In this document: positions 25,457 to 34,680 of the stretch, in pieces
How the letters are laid out: each line of letters starts with the position of its first letter
How positions within the stretch are numbered: position 1 is the stretch's first letter
Assembly (NCBI RefSeq): GCF_900177415.1
Contig: NZ_FXAF01000006.1
Location: 396,001-460,000 of the forward strand
Origin: Xaviernesmea oryzae
Lineage (GTDB): Bacteria; Pseudomonadota; Alphaproteobacteria; Rhizobiales; Rhizobiaceae
Reading direction: 5' to 3'
Length of the DNA: 64,000 bases
Notes under the pieces: model-generated
Seen by the model: only the letters and a program-made list of their open reading frames with translations
What the model was told of the DNA's origin: nothing
Database searches by the model: none
Program-made: the position numbers and the translations under genes

Positions 25457-27190
25457 GTGGCGGTCAGGACATCCATTCTCGACGTCGCGGCAGGTTCGAC
25501 GGGCGTGCTAGCTTTCGTCGACCGGATGGAGACGGCTCGCTCCCGTATCGAGGAGCGCTTTCTCGAAGGTGGCGCCGCGCTCTTGTCGATCCTCGACGTG
25601 CTGAACAAGCTGATCGCCTCTCTCGACCAGTTGACCGGGTCGCTGGATGAGGGAACCGCGAATGCCACGATGGCCGAACTGAAGAGCACGGTCGATCGTC
25701 TTTCGCAGCTCACCGGCCTCGAAGCCGCGCGTCAGGCGGGGTTCCAGGATATCGCCAGCACGGAGCGCAAGCTCGAGCCGCAGATCGGGGAAATGCAGGA
25801 GACGTTGCGCTACCTGCGCACCTTTGCCGTGACCGCCAAGATCACCGGCGCCGGCATTGCCGATTTCTCCGGCTTCGCGGAAGAGATCCTGGGAAGGATC
25901 CAGGAAGGCACGCGGCAGGTCAACGATTTTGCCGGCAAGCTCTCGACGCTTGGCCACGGCCTCGGGCCGGTGATGGCCAAGGGAAAGGTGATCCTGGCGA
26001 GCTATGACGAGACGGTGCCGCAAATCGTCGCCGGGCTCTCCGAAGGTGCCGCCGAGATCGCCAGACATCGCAAGCTGCTCGTCGAGCGCGCCGCGAAGGT
26101 GCGCGCGGTTGCAGGCGGTATCCAGACGAAGCTCGCCTCGACGCTCTCGGCCATGCAGGTGGGGGACATCACCCGCCAGCGCATCGAACATTGCCAATCC
26201 GGCCTTCAGATCCTTTCCGATTATCTGGACTCCCCGGCAGGCGCCGCGCTCGGGGCCGAACAGCGCGAGAGCCTGTCGTTGATCGTCCGCAAGCTCGTAT
26301 CGCTGCAGCTCGACCGGTCGATTTTCGATTTCGACCGTGACACGGCCAAGATCGTTGCCACCGTTGCGAGTTTCCGTTCCGACCTGTCGGAAATCGAGGC
26401 TCTGCGCGCCACGATGAGCGATGACGACGGCCGCGAGAACGACAATGCCATCCGCCAGCTCGAAAACGGCGTGGCAGCCGCCCGCGGCGCGGTGCGCGAG
26501 ATCGAGGAGGTGGCCCGTCAGGCGGATGAGCTCAGCCGCGCGACCTGTGACATCGTCCGCGAGCTGCTCGAAGGCATCGGCATCGTCCGTGCGGTGCGTA
26601 CCGACATTCATTATATGGCGCTCAACACCAACCTGCGCTGCGGCAAGATCGGCGAGGAAGGCAAGGCGGTCAACGTCGTCACGGCCGAGTTGCGCAATTT
26701 CGCCGGCCAGCTCGATGAGACGGCGGAAAAGATCCTGACCGAACTTCAGGCGCTGGAAGCCGCCGCCAACAAGCTGATCGGCGTGCAAGACGGCGAAGAG
26801 GAGGAATGTCTCGACCAGCGCCTCGAAAAGGCACTGGAAAATATTCGCGCCGTCGGCGATCGCATGGATGCGCAGATGGCCGCTCTCGGCGAGCAGAGCA
26901 GGACGGCCGTCGGCGAGATGGATGCTTCGCTGGCGAGATTGAACTTCAATGCCGAGCTCGGCGAAGTGCTGCGCACCTGCGCCGAGGAGATGGAAATCGT
27001 GGAGGAGGTGATTCAGGCACCGGGCCTCGAAGACGCGCTTGCCGATGTCGGCGGCCGCATTTTCCGCCTCTATACGATGGTGGCCGAGCGGGAACTGCAT
27101 GCCGAAGTGCTCGGAACCGCTCCGCCGGTGGAAGCGCTCGCGGTCGCAGCCGCCATGTCCGACGAGGATATCGAGGACGCGCTCTTCTGA
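25457..27190 (+). CDS. Soluble MCP-like coiled-coil protein with an altered signalling tip
   Basis: 577 residues, no signal peptide and no membrane segment; almost wholly helical. Residues 387-418 (MALNTNLRCGKIGEEGKA, then VNVVTAELRNFAG) line up with the MCP hairpin tip LALNAAxEAARAGExGxGFAVVA but the conserved EAAR is changed to LRCG and the following pattern is altered, so coupling to CheA/CheW may be lost or special. The ends are charged (DEDIEDALF). GTG start at 25457 with GGTGAGGAAAA. It is transcribed away from the che operon across a shared promoter region. It may be a cytoplasmic receptor, a decoy or a scaffold. Family not recognised beyond the MCP-like tip. Confidence 0.75.
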   Translation: MAVRTSILDVAAGSTGVLAFVDRMETARSRIEERFLEGGAALLSILDVLNKLIASLDQLTGSLDEGTANATMAELKSTVDRLSQLTGLEAARQAGFQDIASTERKLEPQIGEMQETLRYLRTFAVTAKITGAGIADFSGFAEEILGRIQEGTRQVNDFAGKLSTLGHGLGPVMAKGKVILASYDETVPQIVAGLSEGAAEIARHRKLLVERAAKVRAVAGGIQTKLASTLSAMQVGDITRQRIEHCQSGLQILSDYLDSPAGAALGAEQRESLSLIVRKLVSLQLDRSIFDFDRDTAKIVATVASFRSDLSEIEALRATMSDDDGRENDNAIRQLENGVAAARGAVREIEEVARQADELSRATCDIVRELLEGIGIVRAVRTDIHYMALNTNLRCGKIGEEGKAVNVVTAELRNFAGQLDETAEKILTELQALEAAANKLIGVQDGEEEECLDQRLEKALENIRAVGDRMDAQMAALGEQSRTAVGEMDASLARLNFNAELGEVLRTCAEEMEIVEEVIQAPGLEDALADVGGRIFRLYTMVAERELHAEVLGTAPPVEALAVAAAMSDEDIEDALF

Positions 27191-27204
27191 TCCGGAAGGC
27201 GCTG

Positions 27205-28488
27205 CTACGGGTTGAACAGCAGGTTCGGGACGTAGAGCACGATCCCCGGCATGAAGATCAGAAGCAGCGTGACGAGCGACACGGCGATCAGGAACGGGAT
27301 GGACTCCCGCGTATAGTCCTCGATCGGGCATCGCAATATCTGGCAGACAACGAACATCGCCCCGCCGACCGGCGGCGTATAGTTGCCGATCGTCGCGGCG
27401 ATGATGAAGACCAGCCCGAAATGCACCGGATCGATGTTGTACTGCTCAAGGAGCGGCATGAAGATCGGTGTCAGCATGACGATCAGCACCGATCCCTCCA
27501 TGAAGGTGCCGGCGATCAGGATGAACAGCACGATGATCACCATGACGATGTCCGGATCGTCCGTGATGCCGAGCATCCAGGTGGAGATGACCTCCGGAAT
27601 GCGCTCGAATATGATGCCGTAGCCGAAGACCGCCGACAGCGCCAACAGGAACATTACCGCTCCGACATCGATGAGGCTTGCCTCGACCGCCTGCTTGAAG
27701 CTCGTCCAGGTCAGCATGCGATAGGCGAAGACGCCGACGAGAAAGGCGTAGACGACTGCGAAGGCGCCGATCTCCGATGGCGTGAAGACGCCGAAACGCA
27801 GGCCGATGATGAGGATGATGGGGAACAGGATGGCCCAGATGCCTGCGATCGAGGCCTTGGCGATCTCCGACGGCGTCGGCGCCCGGTCGAGTTCGGGCTT
27901 GTAGCCGCGCCTGCGGGCGGTGATCGAAATGGTGACGGCAAGCGCAGCCCAGAGCATGAAGCCCGGAATGATGCCGGCGGCGAAGAGCCGGCCGATCGAG
28001 ACCTGCCCGACCGTGCCGTAGAGGATGAAGCCGACGCCGGGCGGGATGATCGGCGCCATCAGCGAACCATAGGAGAGCACGCCTGCCGCATAGCCTTTCG
28101 AGAACCCGCGCTTCAGCATCTCGAAGCCGAGCAGGCGGGTGTTCATCGCGGCATCCGCAATCGAGGAGCCGGTGACGCCGCTCATCAGCGTCGAAAGGGC
28201 GATCGAAACCTGCGCCAGCCCGCCCTGCAGCCGCCCCGTCAGCACCGATGCCAGCTTCAGCAGATTGTGGGCGATGCCGGACGAGTTCAGGAAATTGCCG
28301 GCCAGAATGAAGAGCGGCACGGCGAGCAGCGCGAAATTCTGGGTTTCGGTGACGGTGAGCTGCACCGTCATGGTGCGCGGCAGTTCCGGGTTCTGCAGGA
28401 AGAAGACGACACCGGAAATGCCGACCGCAAAGGCGACTGGCATGCCGATGACCATCAGGATGGTGAAGACGATCGCGACCAGCAGCAT
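27205..28488 (-). CDS. TRAP transporter large permease (DctM type)
   Basis: Twelve-segment ion-coupled permease of the TRAP family, 427 residues, rich in hydrophobic helices from the first residue (LLVAIVFTILMVIGMPVAF). Family marks include LFILAGNFLNSSG, MSGVTGSSIADAA, and PPVGGAMFV near the end. It moves the solute delivered by the DctP protein, driven by the sodium or proton gradient. Last gene of the SDR-Ldh2-DctP-DctQ-DctM operon, 9 bases behind DctQ. Convergent with the MCP-like gene across 14 bases, with no visible terminator. Confidence 0.93.
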   Translation of the reverse strand: MLLVAIVFTILMVIGMPVAFAVGISGVVFFLQNPELPRTMTVQLTVTETQNFALLAVPLFILAGNFLNSSGIAHNLLKLASVLTGRLQGGLAQVSIALSTLMSGVTGSSIADAAMNTRLLGFEMLKRGFSKGYAAGVLSYGSLMAPIIPPGVGFILYGTVGQVSIGRLFAAGIIPGFMLWAALAVTISITARRRGYKPELDRAPTPSEIAKASIAGIWAILFPIILIIGLRFGVFTPSEIGAFAVVYAFLVGVFAYRMLTWTSFKQAVEASLIDVGAVMFLLALSAVFGYGIIFERIPEVISTWMLGITDDPDIVMVIIVLFILIAGTFMEGSVLIVMLTPIFMPLLEQYNIDPVHFGLVFIIAATIGNYTPPVGGAMFVVCQILRCPIEDYTRESIPFLIAVSLVTLLLIFMPGIVLYVPNLLFNP

Positions 28489-28497
28489 GGAAACGCC

Positions 28498-28992
28498 TCA
28501 GACCACGTCGACGGCGGTATTGGCGACATATTCGCCGCGCAGTTCCGCTCGAATCCTGAGGATCGTCGTGGCGAGCAGCAGTGTGGCACCCACCGGAAGG
28601 CTCACCGTCACCCAGGAATAGCTAACCCAGGGAATGCCCTGGAAGGAGCGGATGCGGCTGATCCAGGTGAGATAGAAGCCGTAATACATGAGGAAGAGCA
28701 GGAAGGCGACGATCAGCAGGTAGTTGATCATGCTAAGCGCTTTCTGGGTCTTCTCCGGGAGCCGCTGCGTGACGACGTCGAGCGCCATCATGCTGTTGCG
28801 CCGCCATGCGACGTCGGCGGCAAGGAAGCAGGACCAGGCGAAAAGGCAGGTCGCAACGTCGATCGTCCAATTCTGCGGATGGCCGAAGAAACGGGCGAGC
28901 CCGCCCGTGAAGATCAGAGCCGTCATGAGAATCAGAAACGAACCCGCGACGACAGCCTCGATCCTTCCGATGAAGTCGTAGAAGCGCATCAT
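28498..28992 (-). CDS. TRAP transporter small permease (DctQ type)
   Basis: Four-segment membrane partner of the large TRAP permease, 164 residues (GSFLILMTALIFTGGLARFF, LFAWSCFLAADVAWRRNS, then VAFLLFLMYYGFYL and LPVGATLLLATTIL). DctQ helps the binding protein dock and is needed for transport. Two ATG codons are next to each other at 28992 and 28989; either may be used. It lies 42 bases behind DctP. Confidence 0.9.
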   Translation of the reverse strand: MMRFYDFIGRIEAVVAGSFLILMTALIFTGGLARFFGHPQNWTIDVATCLFAWSCFLAADVAWRRNSMMALDVVTQRLPEKTQKALSMINYLLIVAFLLFLMYYGFYLTWISRIRSFQGIPWVSYSWVTVSLPVGATLLLATTILRIRAELRGEYVANTAVDVV

Positions 28993-29034
28993 GATGTCTT
29001 CCTTTCGCGGGCCGTTTCTGATCTCACCCCCAGG

Positions 29035-30030
29035 TCATTTCTTGCCGAGTTCGGCCTGCACGGCATTCTTGGCATCAGTAATGCCGAGCTTCTCGTAAGC
29101 CGCCTCGCCGGCCTTCTTGAAGGCGGCGAGATCGATGTCGCTCACCACTTCCATGCCGCGCTTCTGCAGGTCCGCCTTGATGCTGTCGGCCGTCTCCGCG
29201 ATCTTCTGCGAGGTCTCGCGGCCGGCCGCCTTGCATTCCTCGACGAGTGCCGCCTGGTATTCCGCCGGCAGCGTGTCGAACCACTGCGCGCTCACCACCT
29301 CGAAATTGATCAGCATGATGTGCTTCGTCTCGTTGGCGTATTTCAGCACCTCGTAGAAACGGCCGCCCGGAATGTTGGCATAGACGAGCTCGACGCCGTC
29401 GATCGCCTGCTGCTGAAGCCCGGGATACATCTCGCCGAAAGCCATGGCGGTGGGAGCGGCGCCGAGCGCGCGGATCGATTCCTGCCAGATCGGCGCCGGC
29501 GGCGTGCGGATGCGTAAGCCGGCCAGATCCTGCGGCGTCCTGATCGGCTTGTTGGTGAAGAAGTGGCGGAAGCCCTGCACCCAGTCAAAGCAGACGACCT
29601 TGAGCCCGTGTTGCGTGGCGAGCTCCTCCTGCCATTTCTTCAGCGACGGCGAGTCGGAAAGCTTCCAGACATCCTCCAGCGTATCGACAAAATAGGGACC
29701 GTTCATCACCGCGATGCTCGGGACGTAATTGCCGAGACGGGCGGAATCGGTGTTCTGGCCGACATTGGCGCCCTGGCGGATCTGCTCGATGATATCCTCT
29801 TCGACTCCGAGCTGGGCGCTGTGGAAGATCTCGATCTTCAGCCCGCCCTTGGTACGTTCCTCCACGCGCTTGGCCCAGTTCTGGAAGCCCGCATGGAAGG
29901 GCTCGCTCGGCGCCAGCACGTGGTTGAACCGCAGCGTGAATGTCTCCTGGGCGCCTGCGGGCGCGGCTGCGAATGCGGCAAGACCGGCGGCTGCCAGCAA
30001 ACGCAGAAGTCTCTTGGCAGAAATGCGCAT
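29035..30030 (-). CDS. TRAP transporter periplasmic substrate-binding protein (DctP type)
   Basis: 331 residues with a signal peptide (MRISAKRLLRLLAAAGLAAF, cut after AGAQ). The mature part begins ETFTLRFNHVLAPSEP and has the DctP fold, including the arginine-bearing LAGLRIRTPPAPIWQ that in the family contacts a carboxylate. The start at 30030 is preceded by GAAGAGGAGGAAAG; a longer open frame reaches into the upstream gene but lacks a signal peptide. Carboxylate solute is likely from the family and from the dehydrogenases upstream; identity unknown. Confidence 0.92.
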   Translation of the reverse strand: MRISAKRLLRLLAAAGLAAFAAAPAGAQETFTLRFNHVLAPSEPFHAGFQNWAKRVEERTKGGLKIEIFHSAQLGVEEDIIEQIRQGANVGQNTDSARLGNYVPSIAVMNGPYFVDTLEDVWKLSDSPSLKKWQEELATQHGLKVVCFDWVQGFRHFFTNKPIRTPQDLAGLRIRTPPAPIWQESIRALGAAPTAMAFGEMYPGLQQQAIDGVELVYANIPGGRFYEVLKYANETKHIMLINFEVVSAQWFDTLPAEYQAALVEECKAAGRETSQKIAETADSIKADLQKRGMEVVSDIDLAAFKKAGEAAYEKLGITDAKNAVQAELGKK

Positions 30031-30092
30031 GCTTTCCTCCTCTTCATGTCGTTTCGACATTGTTTCATCCCGGCTCCTCGGCCGGGCTGTTC

Positions 30093-31178
30093 TCATGGCA
30101 TTGTCGGCGGTGCCTCGATCCCGTATCGCTCCGCCAGTTTCGCAAAGGCTTCCTGCGTTGCCGGATCGAGCGGAATGCCGTGCGTCTCGCGCTCCTCGGC
30201 GATCGCCCATTCCCGGTCTCCCGGCGCCATGACCTTCATGCCTTCCCGTGCCGGCGAGCTGCGAAGCACCCCGACATAGCGCTGCATGCCGGCTTGGAAC
30301 ACGTCCTGCGGCACGAAGGCGTCTGGTTTCATCGCAAGCACAAAGGCGCCGAGGCCGCGCGGCGTGGAGAAATCCGATCCGTTCATCGGCAAAAGGTCGA
30401 AACTCAACCGCATGCCGGAAAGAACCGCGCTCAGGATTTCCACCAGCCCCGCCAGGCCTGCACCCTTGAAACCGAACTCGCCGCCGACCGGCGCCAGCAT
30501 TTCCACCAGCCAAGGGTCCTGCGTATCCCTGCCCTCTGCATCGGATGCGACGCCGGCCGGAAGTTCATGGCGCAGGCTGCGATAGAGCTTGACGCGGTTA
30601 TAGGGGATCGCGCTGGTCGCCATGTCCAGGAACCATGGTTTCTGGCCCTCGATCGGAACGGCGAAGGAAATCGGGTTGGTGCCGTGGAAGCGCATCGCGC
30701 CGTCGTGCAGCCGCACGAAACTGTCCGAATTGCAGAAGGCGGCGCCGATGTACCCCTTGGCCGTAGCCTCCAGCGCATAGGCTCCGGCTGGTCCGAAATG
30801 CGAGCTGTTGCGGATCGAGACGGCCCCGATGCCGGCGGTTTCCGCAAGCTCGATCGCCTTTTCCATGGCGCGGTAGGCGGCGAGCGCCCCATGGCCATGA
30901 TCGGCGTCGAGCGAGGCGACGGCAGCGGTCGTCTGCGTGATCGCGAGGCTCGGCCGCGGGTTGACGCGCCCACTGGTCATCGCGTGGACATAATGGTCGA
31001 GAAGCCGGACACCATGGCTGTCCACCCCGAGCTGCGAACCGTGCATCATTGCCCGCGTGGCCGTATCCGCCGTTGCCTCGTCCGCGCCGGCGGCCAGAAA
31101 TACGGACCGGCAGAACCGCTCCACTTCGGCTGCCGGTGCGTGGACCACGGCTTCTTCCAAGGATGCCGCGACGCTCAT
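30093..31178 (-). CDS. LDH2/MDH2 family oxidoreductase
   Basis: NAD(P)-dependent dehydrogenase of the LDH2/MDH2 family, 361 residues; the family reduces or oxidises 2-oxo/2-hydroxy acids and, in some members, cyclic imino acids such as piperideine- or pyrroline-2-carboxylate. Typical pieces are GVDSHGVRLLDHYV, VSIRNSSHFGPAGAYAL, FHGTNPISFAVP and DMATSAIPYNRVKLY. The start at 31178 overlaps the SDR stop as ATGA. Sits between an SDR and a TRAP transporter, so it likely acts on the imported hydroxy acid. Confidence 0.9.
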   Translation of the reverse strand: MSVAASLEEAVVHAPAAEVERFCRSVFLAAGADEATADTATRAMMHGSQLGVDSHGVRLLDHYVHAMTSGRVNPRPSLAITQTTAAVASLDADHGHGALAAYRAMEKAIELAETAGIGAVSIRNSSHFGPAGAYALEATAKGYIGAAFCNSDSFVRLHDGAMRFHGTNPISFAVPIEGQKPWFLDMATSAIPYNRVKLYRSLRHELPAGVASDAEGRDTQDPWLVEMLAPVGGEFGFKGAGLAGLVEILSAVLSGMRLSFDLLPMNGSDFSTPRGLGAFVLAMKPDAFVPQDVFQAGMQRYVGVLRSSPAREGMKVMAPGDREWAIAEERETHGIPLDPATQEAFAKLAERYGIEAPPTMP

Positions 31179-31918
31179 AACGTCTGTCCTCCGTCGACGA
31201 TAAGCACCTGCCCGGTCATGAACGCCGTCTCGTCGCTGGCGAGGTAGACGGCGGCCGCGGCCATTTCTCCGACCGTGCCGAGCCGGCCCATCGGCTGGCG
31301 GGATATGAAAGTGCGGCGCATCTCCTTCGGATCGGCGCTTTGGTCGATCCGGCTTTGGAGCCCTGGCGACAGCGTCGTGCCGGGGCAGAGTGCATTGACG
31401 CGCACGCCGGCTGAAATCACGTCGCGGGCGACGGCCTTGGTCAGGCCGATCAGCGCCGCCTTGCTGGCGCCGTAGGCTGCCCGGTTCGGCACGCCGGTAA
31501 TGCTGGAGGCGACCGAGGCGATGTTGACGATCGCACCGCTTTTCCGCTCGATCATCTGCGGCAGCACCGCCTTCATGGTGCGGAAGGCGGAGGTGACATT
31601 CTGATCGATGCTCTTTTGCCAGTCGTCCTCGTCGCAATCGAGGATCGTGCCGTTATGCACCCAGCCGGCACAGTTGACGAGAATATCGAGCCGCCCGGCT
31701 TCGGCGATGACTTTCTGCACGGCAGGCGCGTCGGTGACATCGAGCGCGGCGGTCCGGATAGCGGGGGAGTGATCCCGAAGATCGGCCATCTTTTCGGCGG
31801 TGCGGCTCGTCGCGACGACCTCCGCGCCTTCTGCGGCAAAGGCGATGGCGATCGCGTGGCCAATGCCTTGGCCCGCTCCCGTCACCAGGGCGCGCTTCTT
31901 GACCAATCGACCCACCAT
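31175..31918 (-). CDS. SDR family oxidoreductase, first gene of the TRAP operon
   Basis: Short-chain dehydrogenase, 247 residues: cofactor loop TGAGQGIGHAIA, NCAG, catalytic YGASKAA, and VDGGQTL at the end. The start at 31918 (MVGRLVKKRALVTG) has GGGAGGAG upstream; a start 36 bases earlier has none. It heads the leftward operon SDR-Ldh2-DctP-DctQ-DctM and faces a GntR regulator. Two dehydrogenases of different families with one transporter suggest stepwise oxidation of an imported polyhydroxy or hydroxy acid. Confidence 0.9.
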   Translation of the reverse strand: MVGRLVKKRALVTGAGQGIGHAIAIAFAAEGAEVVATSRTAEKMADLRDHSPAIRTAALDVTDAPAVQKVIAEAGRLDILVNCAGWVHNGTILDCDEDDWQKSIDQNVTSAFRTMKAVLPQMIERKSGAIVNIASVASSITGVPNRAAYGASKAALIGLTKAVARDVISAGVRVNALCPGTTLSPGLQSRIDQSADPKEMRRTFISRQPMGRLGTVGEMAAAAVYLASDETAFMTGQVLIVDGGQTL

Positions 31919-32163
31919 CCGTGCTCCTCCCGCATCCGGCCAGTTCGAAGTCAACTAAAACGTATAAAGTGTACACTAGACGTCTTTTCGGTTTTGACAA
32001 GCGGATTTTTGGCGGTCGGAAGAGGTCTGGCACGAGGACTCGAGGCTGGACGAATTGAAGGAGCCGATCCGACCTGTTACTTTTCAGGGGGACGAGAGCT
32101 CGTTTCCACATGGATCGACGATCGGAAAACTTATCCCTTGGATAGAGGAAAGCGGGAGGAGAC
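31919..32163. promoter_or_regulatory. Divergent promoter of the TRAP operon and gntR, with palindrome
   Basis: 245 non-coding bases. AGTGTACACT at 31968-31977 is a perfect palindrome of the kind bound by GntR/FCD regulators. Leftward, TTGTCA (32000-31995) and TAGTGT (31978-31973) are spaced by 16 bases as a plausible sigma70 promoter whose -10 overlaps the palindrome, a layout suited to repression. The remainder towards 32163 shows no clear element apart from GGGAGGAG-like purine runs before ATG 32164. Confidence 0.55.
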
Positions 32164-33186
32164 ATGGCGCTGGAACGCTTGGCCGAACCAGGCCGGCAGC
32201 GGCCGAAGGCGACGGGCGGTGCTGCCCCCCGCCTTTACCAGCAGGTGTTCGAGATCATCGCCGGCCAGGTTTCCCAAGGGTTGCTGGCGCCGGGAACCCG
32301 GGTGAACGAATCCTCCGTAGCCGAGCAGTTCGGGATCAGCCGCGCGCCGGCCCGTCAGGCTCTTGTCGAGCTCGAACGTCGCGGGTTTCTGGAAAAATCC
32401 CCGGGCCGGGGTTACGCGGTGCCTGTCTCGGCGCCCGACAAGGCGGCTGCCCCGGCGCCGCCGGCCGAGGCCGCCGAGGAATTGCGCCTGACCCAGCTTT
32501 CGAGCTGGGAGAAAATCTATGGAGAGGTGGAGAGCGAGATCGCCGCCCGCTGTTCCTTCGCCGGCTGGCGCGTCAACGAAACGGAACTTGCTCGCTTCTA
32601 CGATGTCAGCCGCACCGTCGCGCGCGACGTGGTCGGCCGGCTCCAGCAGCGCGGCATCGTCCGCAAGGACGATCGCTCCCGCTGGATCGCACCGGCCATG
32701 ACGCCCGACCATGTGGGCGAGCTCTATGAGTTGCGCTGGCTTCTGGAACCAGTGGCGCTCGAAAAGGCGGCGCCCCACGTGCCGCCCGCGCTGCTTGCAG
32801 CGATGCGCGCCGATCTCGAGACCGCGGTCGCGAATGCCGGCGAGCTGACCGGCCCGGATCTCGACCGGCTGGAAGAGGACCTGCATGTGACCCTGCTCGG
32901 CCATTGCCGAAACCGCACGCTGATGCAGGCAATCAGTCTGCCGCAGGCGCTTCTGGTAACGCATCGTTTTCTCTATCAATGGATGCCGCGGCTCTTCGGC
33001 ACTGAACCCTTTCTGGCCGAGCATATCGAGGTCGTCGGCCGCCTGCAGGCCGGCAGGATAGAGGAAGCGGCCCAATTGCTGAAACGGCACCTGCAGGTCT
33101 CTCGCGAAAGGGCGATCGACCGCATCACCATGGTGACCCGGCAGGTGCATCCCCATGACCTGCCCTATCTCGAAAAACTCGATTGA
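32164..33186 (+). CDS. GntR family regulator with two winged-helix domains and FCD domain
   Basis: 340 residues, about 100 more than usual for the FCD subfamily. The extra length is a second GntR-like winged helix: the first spans about 23-90 (LYQQVFEIIAGQVSQG, SVAEQFGISRAPARQAL), the second about 108-180 (IYGEVESEIAARCSFAG, ELARFYDVSRTVARDVVGRL). The FCD effector domain follows (LYELRWLLEPVALEKAA, DLHVTLLGHCRNRTL, with acid and His ligands of the family). Divergent from the SDR-Ldh2-TRAP operon, which it most likely represses from the palindrome between them. Confidence 0.9.
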   Translation: MALERLAEPGRQRPKATGGAAPRLYQQVFEIIAGQVSQGLLAPGTRVNESSVAEQFGISRAPARQALVELERRGFLEKSPGRGYAVPVSAPDKAAAPAPPAEAAEELRLTQLSSWEKIYGEVESEIAARCSFAGWRVNETELARFYDVSRTVARDVVGRLQQRGIVRKDDRSRWIAPAMTPDHVGELYELRWLLEPVALEKAAPHVPPALLAAMRADLETAVANAGELTGPDLDRLEEDLHVTLLGHCRNRTLMQAISLPQALLVTHRFLYQWMPRLFGTEPFLAEHIEVVGRLQAGRIEEAAQLLKRHLQVSRERAIDRITMVTRQVHPHDLPYLEKLD

Positions 33187-33330
33187 GGCTGCGGCGGCCG
33201 ATATTCGATGTTGATATAAAGCGGTCTTGAAGCCTTGACCTTTGGCAGCATCTCAGCCATTTGGACCGCCTTTGCTTGACGAAGCGCCCGGTCGGGACGA
33301 ACCCCGCCGGCGTTATGGAAGAGAAACAAG

Positions 33331-33738
33331 ATGACCAAGGCTACATCCTCGGCGCCCTCCCAGCGCATGCTTCGCGTTGGCGAACAGGTCCGCGCCGCCA
33401 TAACCCAGGTCCTGCAGCGCGGCGAAGTGCGCGACGACCTGATCGAAAAGACGGTGATCTCGGTCTCCGAAGTGCGCATGTCGCCGGACCTCAAGATCGC
33501 CACCGCCTATGTGACGCCGCTCGGGCTTCCGGACCATGCGGCCGTCATCGAGGCGCTGAACCGCCATGCGAAATTCATTCGCGGCCGTCTCGGCGGCCAG
33601 CTCCGGCAGATGAAATACATGCCGGAGGTCCGCTTCCGCGACGATACGAGCTTCGACAATTACAAGAAGATCGACGATCTCCTGCGCTCGCCCGAGGTTC
33701 AGCGGGACCTCGAAGACGGCGACGAAGACAAAGAATAA
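33331..33738 (+). CDS. rbfA: Ribosome-binding factor A
   Basis: RbfA, 135 residues, a KH-like protein that binds the 30S subunit and helps mature the 5' end of 16S rRNA, important at low temperature. Typical parts are [34 protein letters not shown] and [17 protein letters not shown], with an acidic tail. GGAAGAG lies before the ATG. It is followed by truB and rpsO in the classical order; infB, which often precedes it, is not here: a GntR gene is. Confidence 0.96.
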   Translation: MTKATSSAPSQRMLRVGEQVRAAITQVLQRGEVRDDLIEKTVISVSEVRMSPDLKIATAYVTPLGLPDHAAVIEALNRHAKFIRGRLGGQLRQMKYMPEVRFRDDTSFDNYKKIDDLLRSPEVQRDLEDGDEDKE

Positions 33739-33750
33739 TCAAGAGTACGC

Positions 33751-34680
33751 ATGTCCAAACCAAAGAAACCCAAGGGCCGCCCGGTCTCCGGCTGGCTGAT
33801 CCTCGACAAGCCGGTGGATTTCGGCTCGACCGAAGCCGTCTCCAAGATCAAGTGGCTGTTCAACGCCCAGAAGGCGGGCCATGCCGGCACGCTCGATCCT
33901 CTCGCCTCCGGCATGCTGCCGATCGCGCTCGGCGACGCCACCAAGACCGTTCCCTATGTCATGGACGGCCGCAAGATCTATGAATTCGCCGTCACCTGGG
34001 GCGAGGAGCGTTCGACCGACGATCTCGAAGGCGAAGTGACCGCGACCTCGGACAAACGTCCGGCGGAACAGGCGATCCGTGATCTTCTGCCGAGCTATAC
34101 CGGCACGATCACGCAGGTTCCGCCGCAGTTTTCGGCGATCAAGATCGCCGGCGAGCGGGCTTATGATCTTGCCCGCGACGGCGAGACGGTGGAAATTCCC
34201 TCCCGCGAGGTGGAGATCTTCCGCCTGACGCTGCTTGGAGCTACGGCCGACAAGGCGCATTTCGAGGTGGAATGCGGCAAGGGCACCTATGTCCGGGCGC
34301 TGGCGCGCGATTTCGGCCGCGAACTCGGCTGCTATGGACATATTTCGGAACTGCGCCGCACCTTCGTGGCGCCGTTCGCGGAAGACCGGATGGTGCCGCT
34401 CGCCGATCTCGTGGCGCTCGAGAAGATCGAGGATCGTGACGAACGTCTGGCCGCTCTCGACGAATACCTGATCGACACGGCCGAGGCGCTTTCCAACCTG
34501 CCGCATCTGCCGGTGACCGACGACCAGGCGCACCGGCTGAAGATGGGCAATCCGGTGATCCTGCGCGGCCGCGACGCGCCGGTGGCGGAGACGGAAGCCT
34601 ATGCGACGGCCCGCGGGAAACTGATCGCCATCGGAGAGATCGGCCAGGGCGAGTTCCGCCCGAAGCGCGTGTTCGGCTGA
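33751..34680 (+). CDS. truB: tRNA pseudouridine(55) synthase
   Basis: TruB, 309 residues, makes pseudouridine 55 in the T-loop of tRNAs. The catalytic aspartate is D49 in [14 protein letters not shown]; other family marks are [19 protein letters not shown] and [16 protein letters not shown]. 12 bases behind rbfA, same direction, so one transcription unit. Ends 155 bases before rpsO. Confidence 0.97.
   Translation: MSKPKKPKGRPVSGWLILDKPVDFGSTEAVSKIKWLFNAQKAGHAGTLDPLASGMLPIALGDATKTVPYVMDGRKIYEFAVTWGEERSTDDLEGEVTATSDKRPAEQAIRDLLPSYTGTITQVPPQFSAIKIAGERAYDLARDGETVEIPSREVEIFRLTLLGATADKAHFEVECGKGTYVRALARDFGRELGCYGHISELRRTFVAPFAEDRMVPLADLVALEKIEDRDERLAALDEYLIDTAEALSNLPHLPVTDDQAHRLKMGNPVILRGRDAPVAETEAYATARGKLIAIGEIGQGEFRPKRVFG

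Noticed and set aside
26806-29517. A 903-residue open frame on the plus strand
   Set aside because: Antisense to the TRAP permease genes; composition is charged and repetitive without motifs, as expected for a shadow frame.
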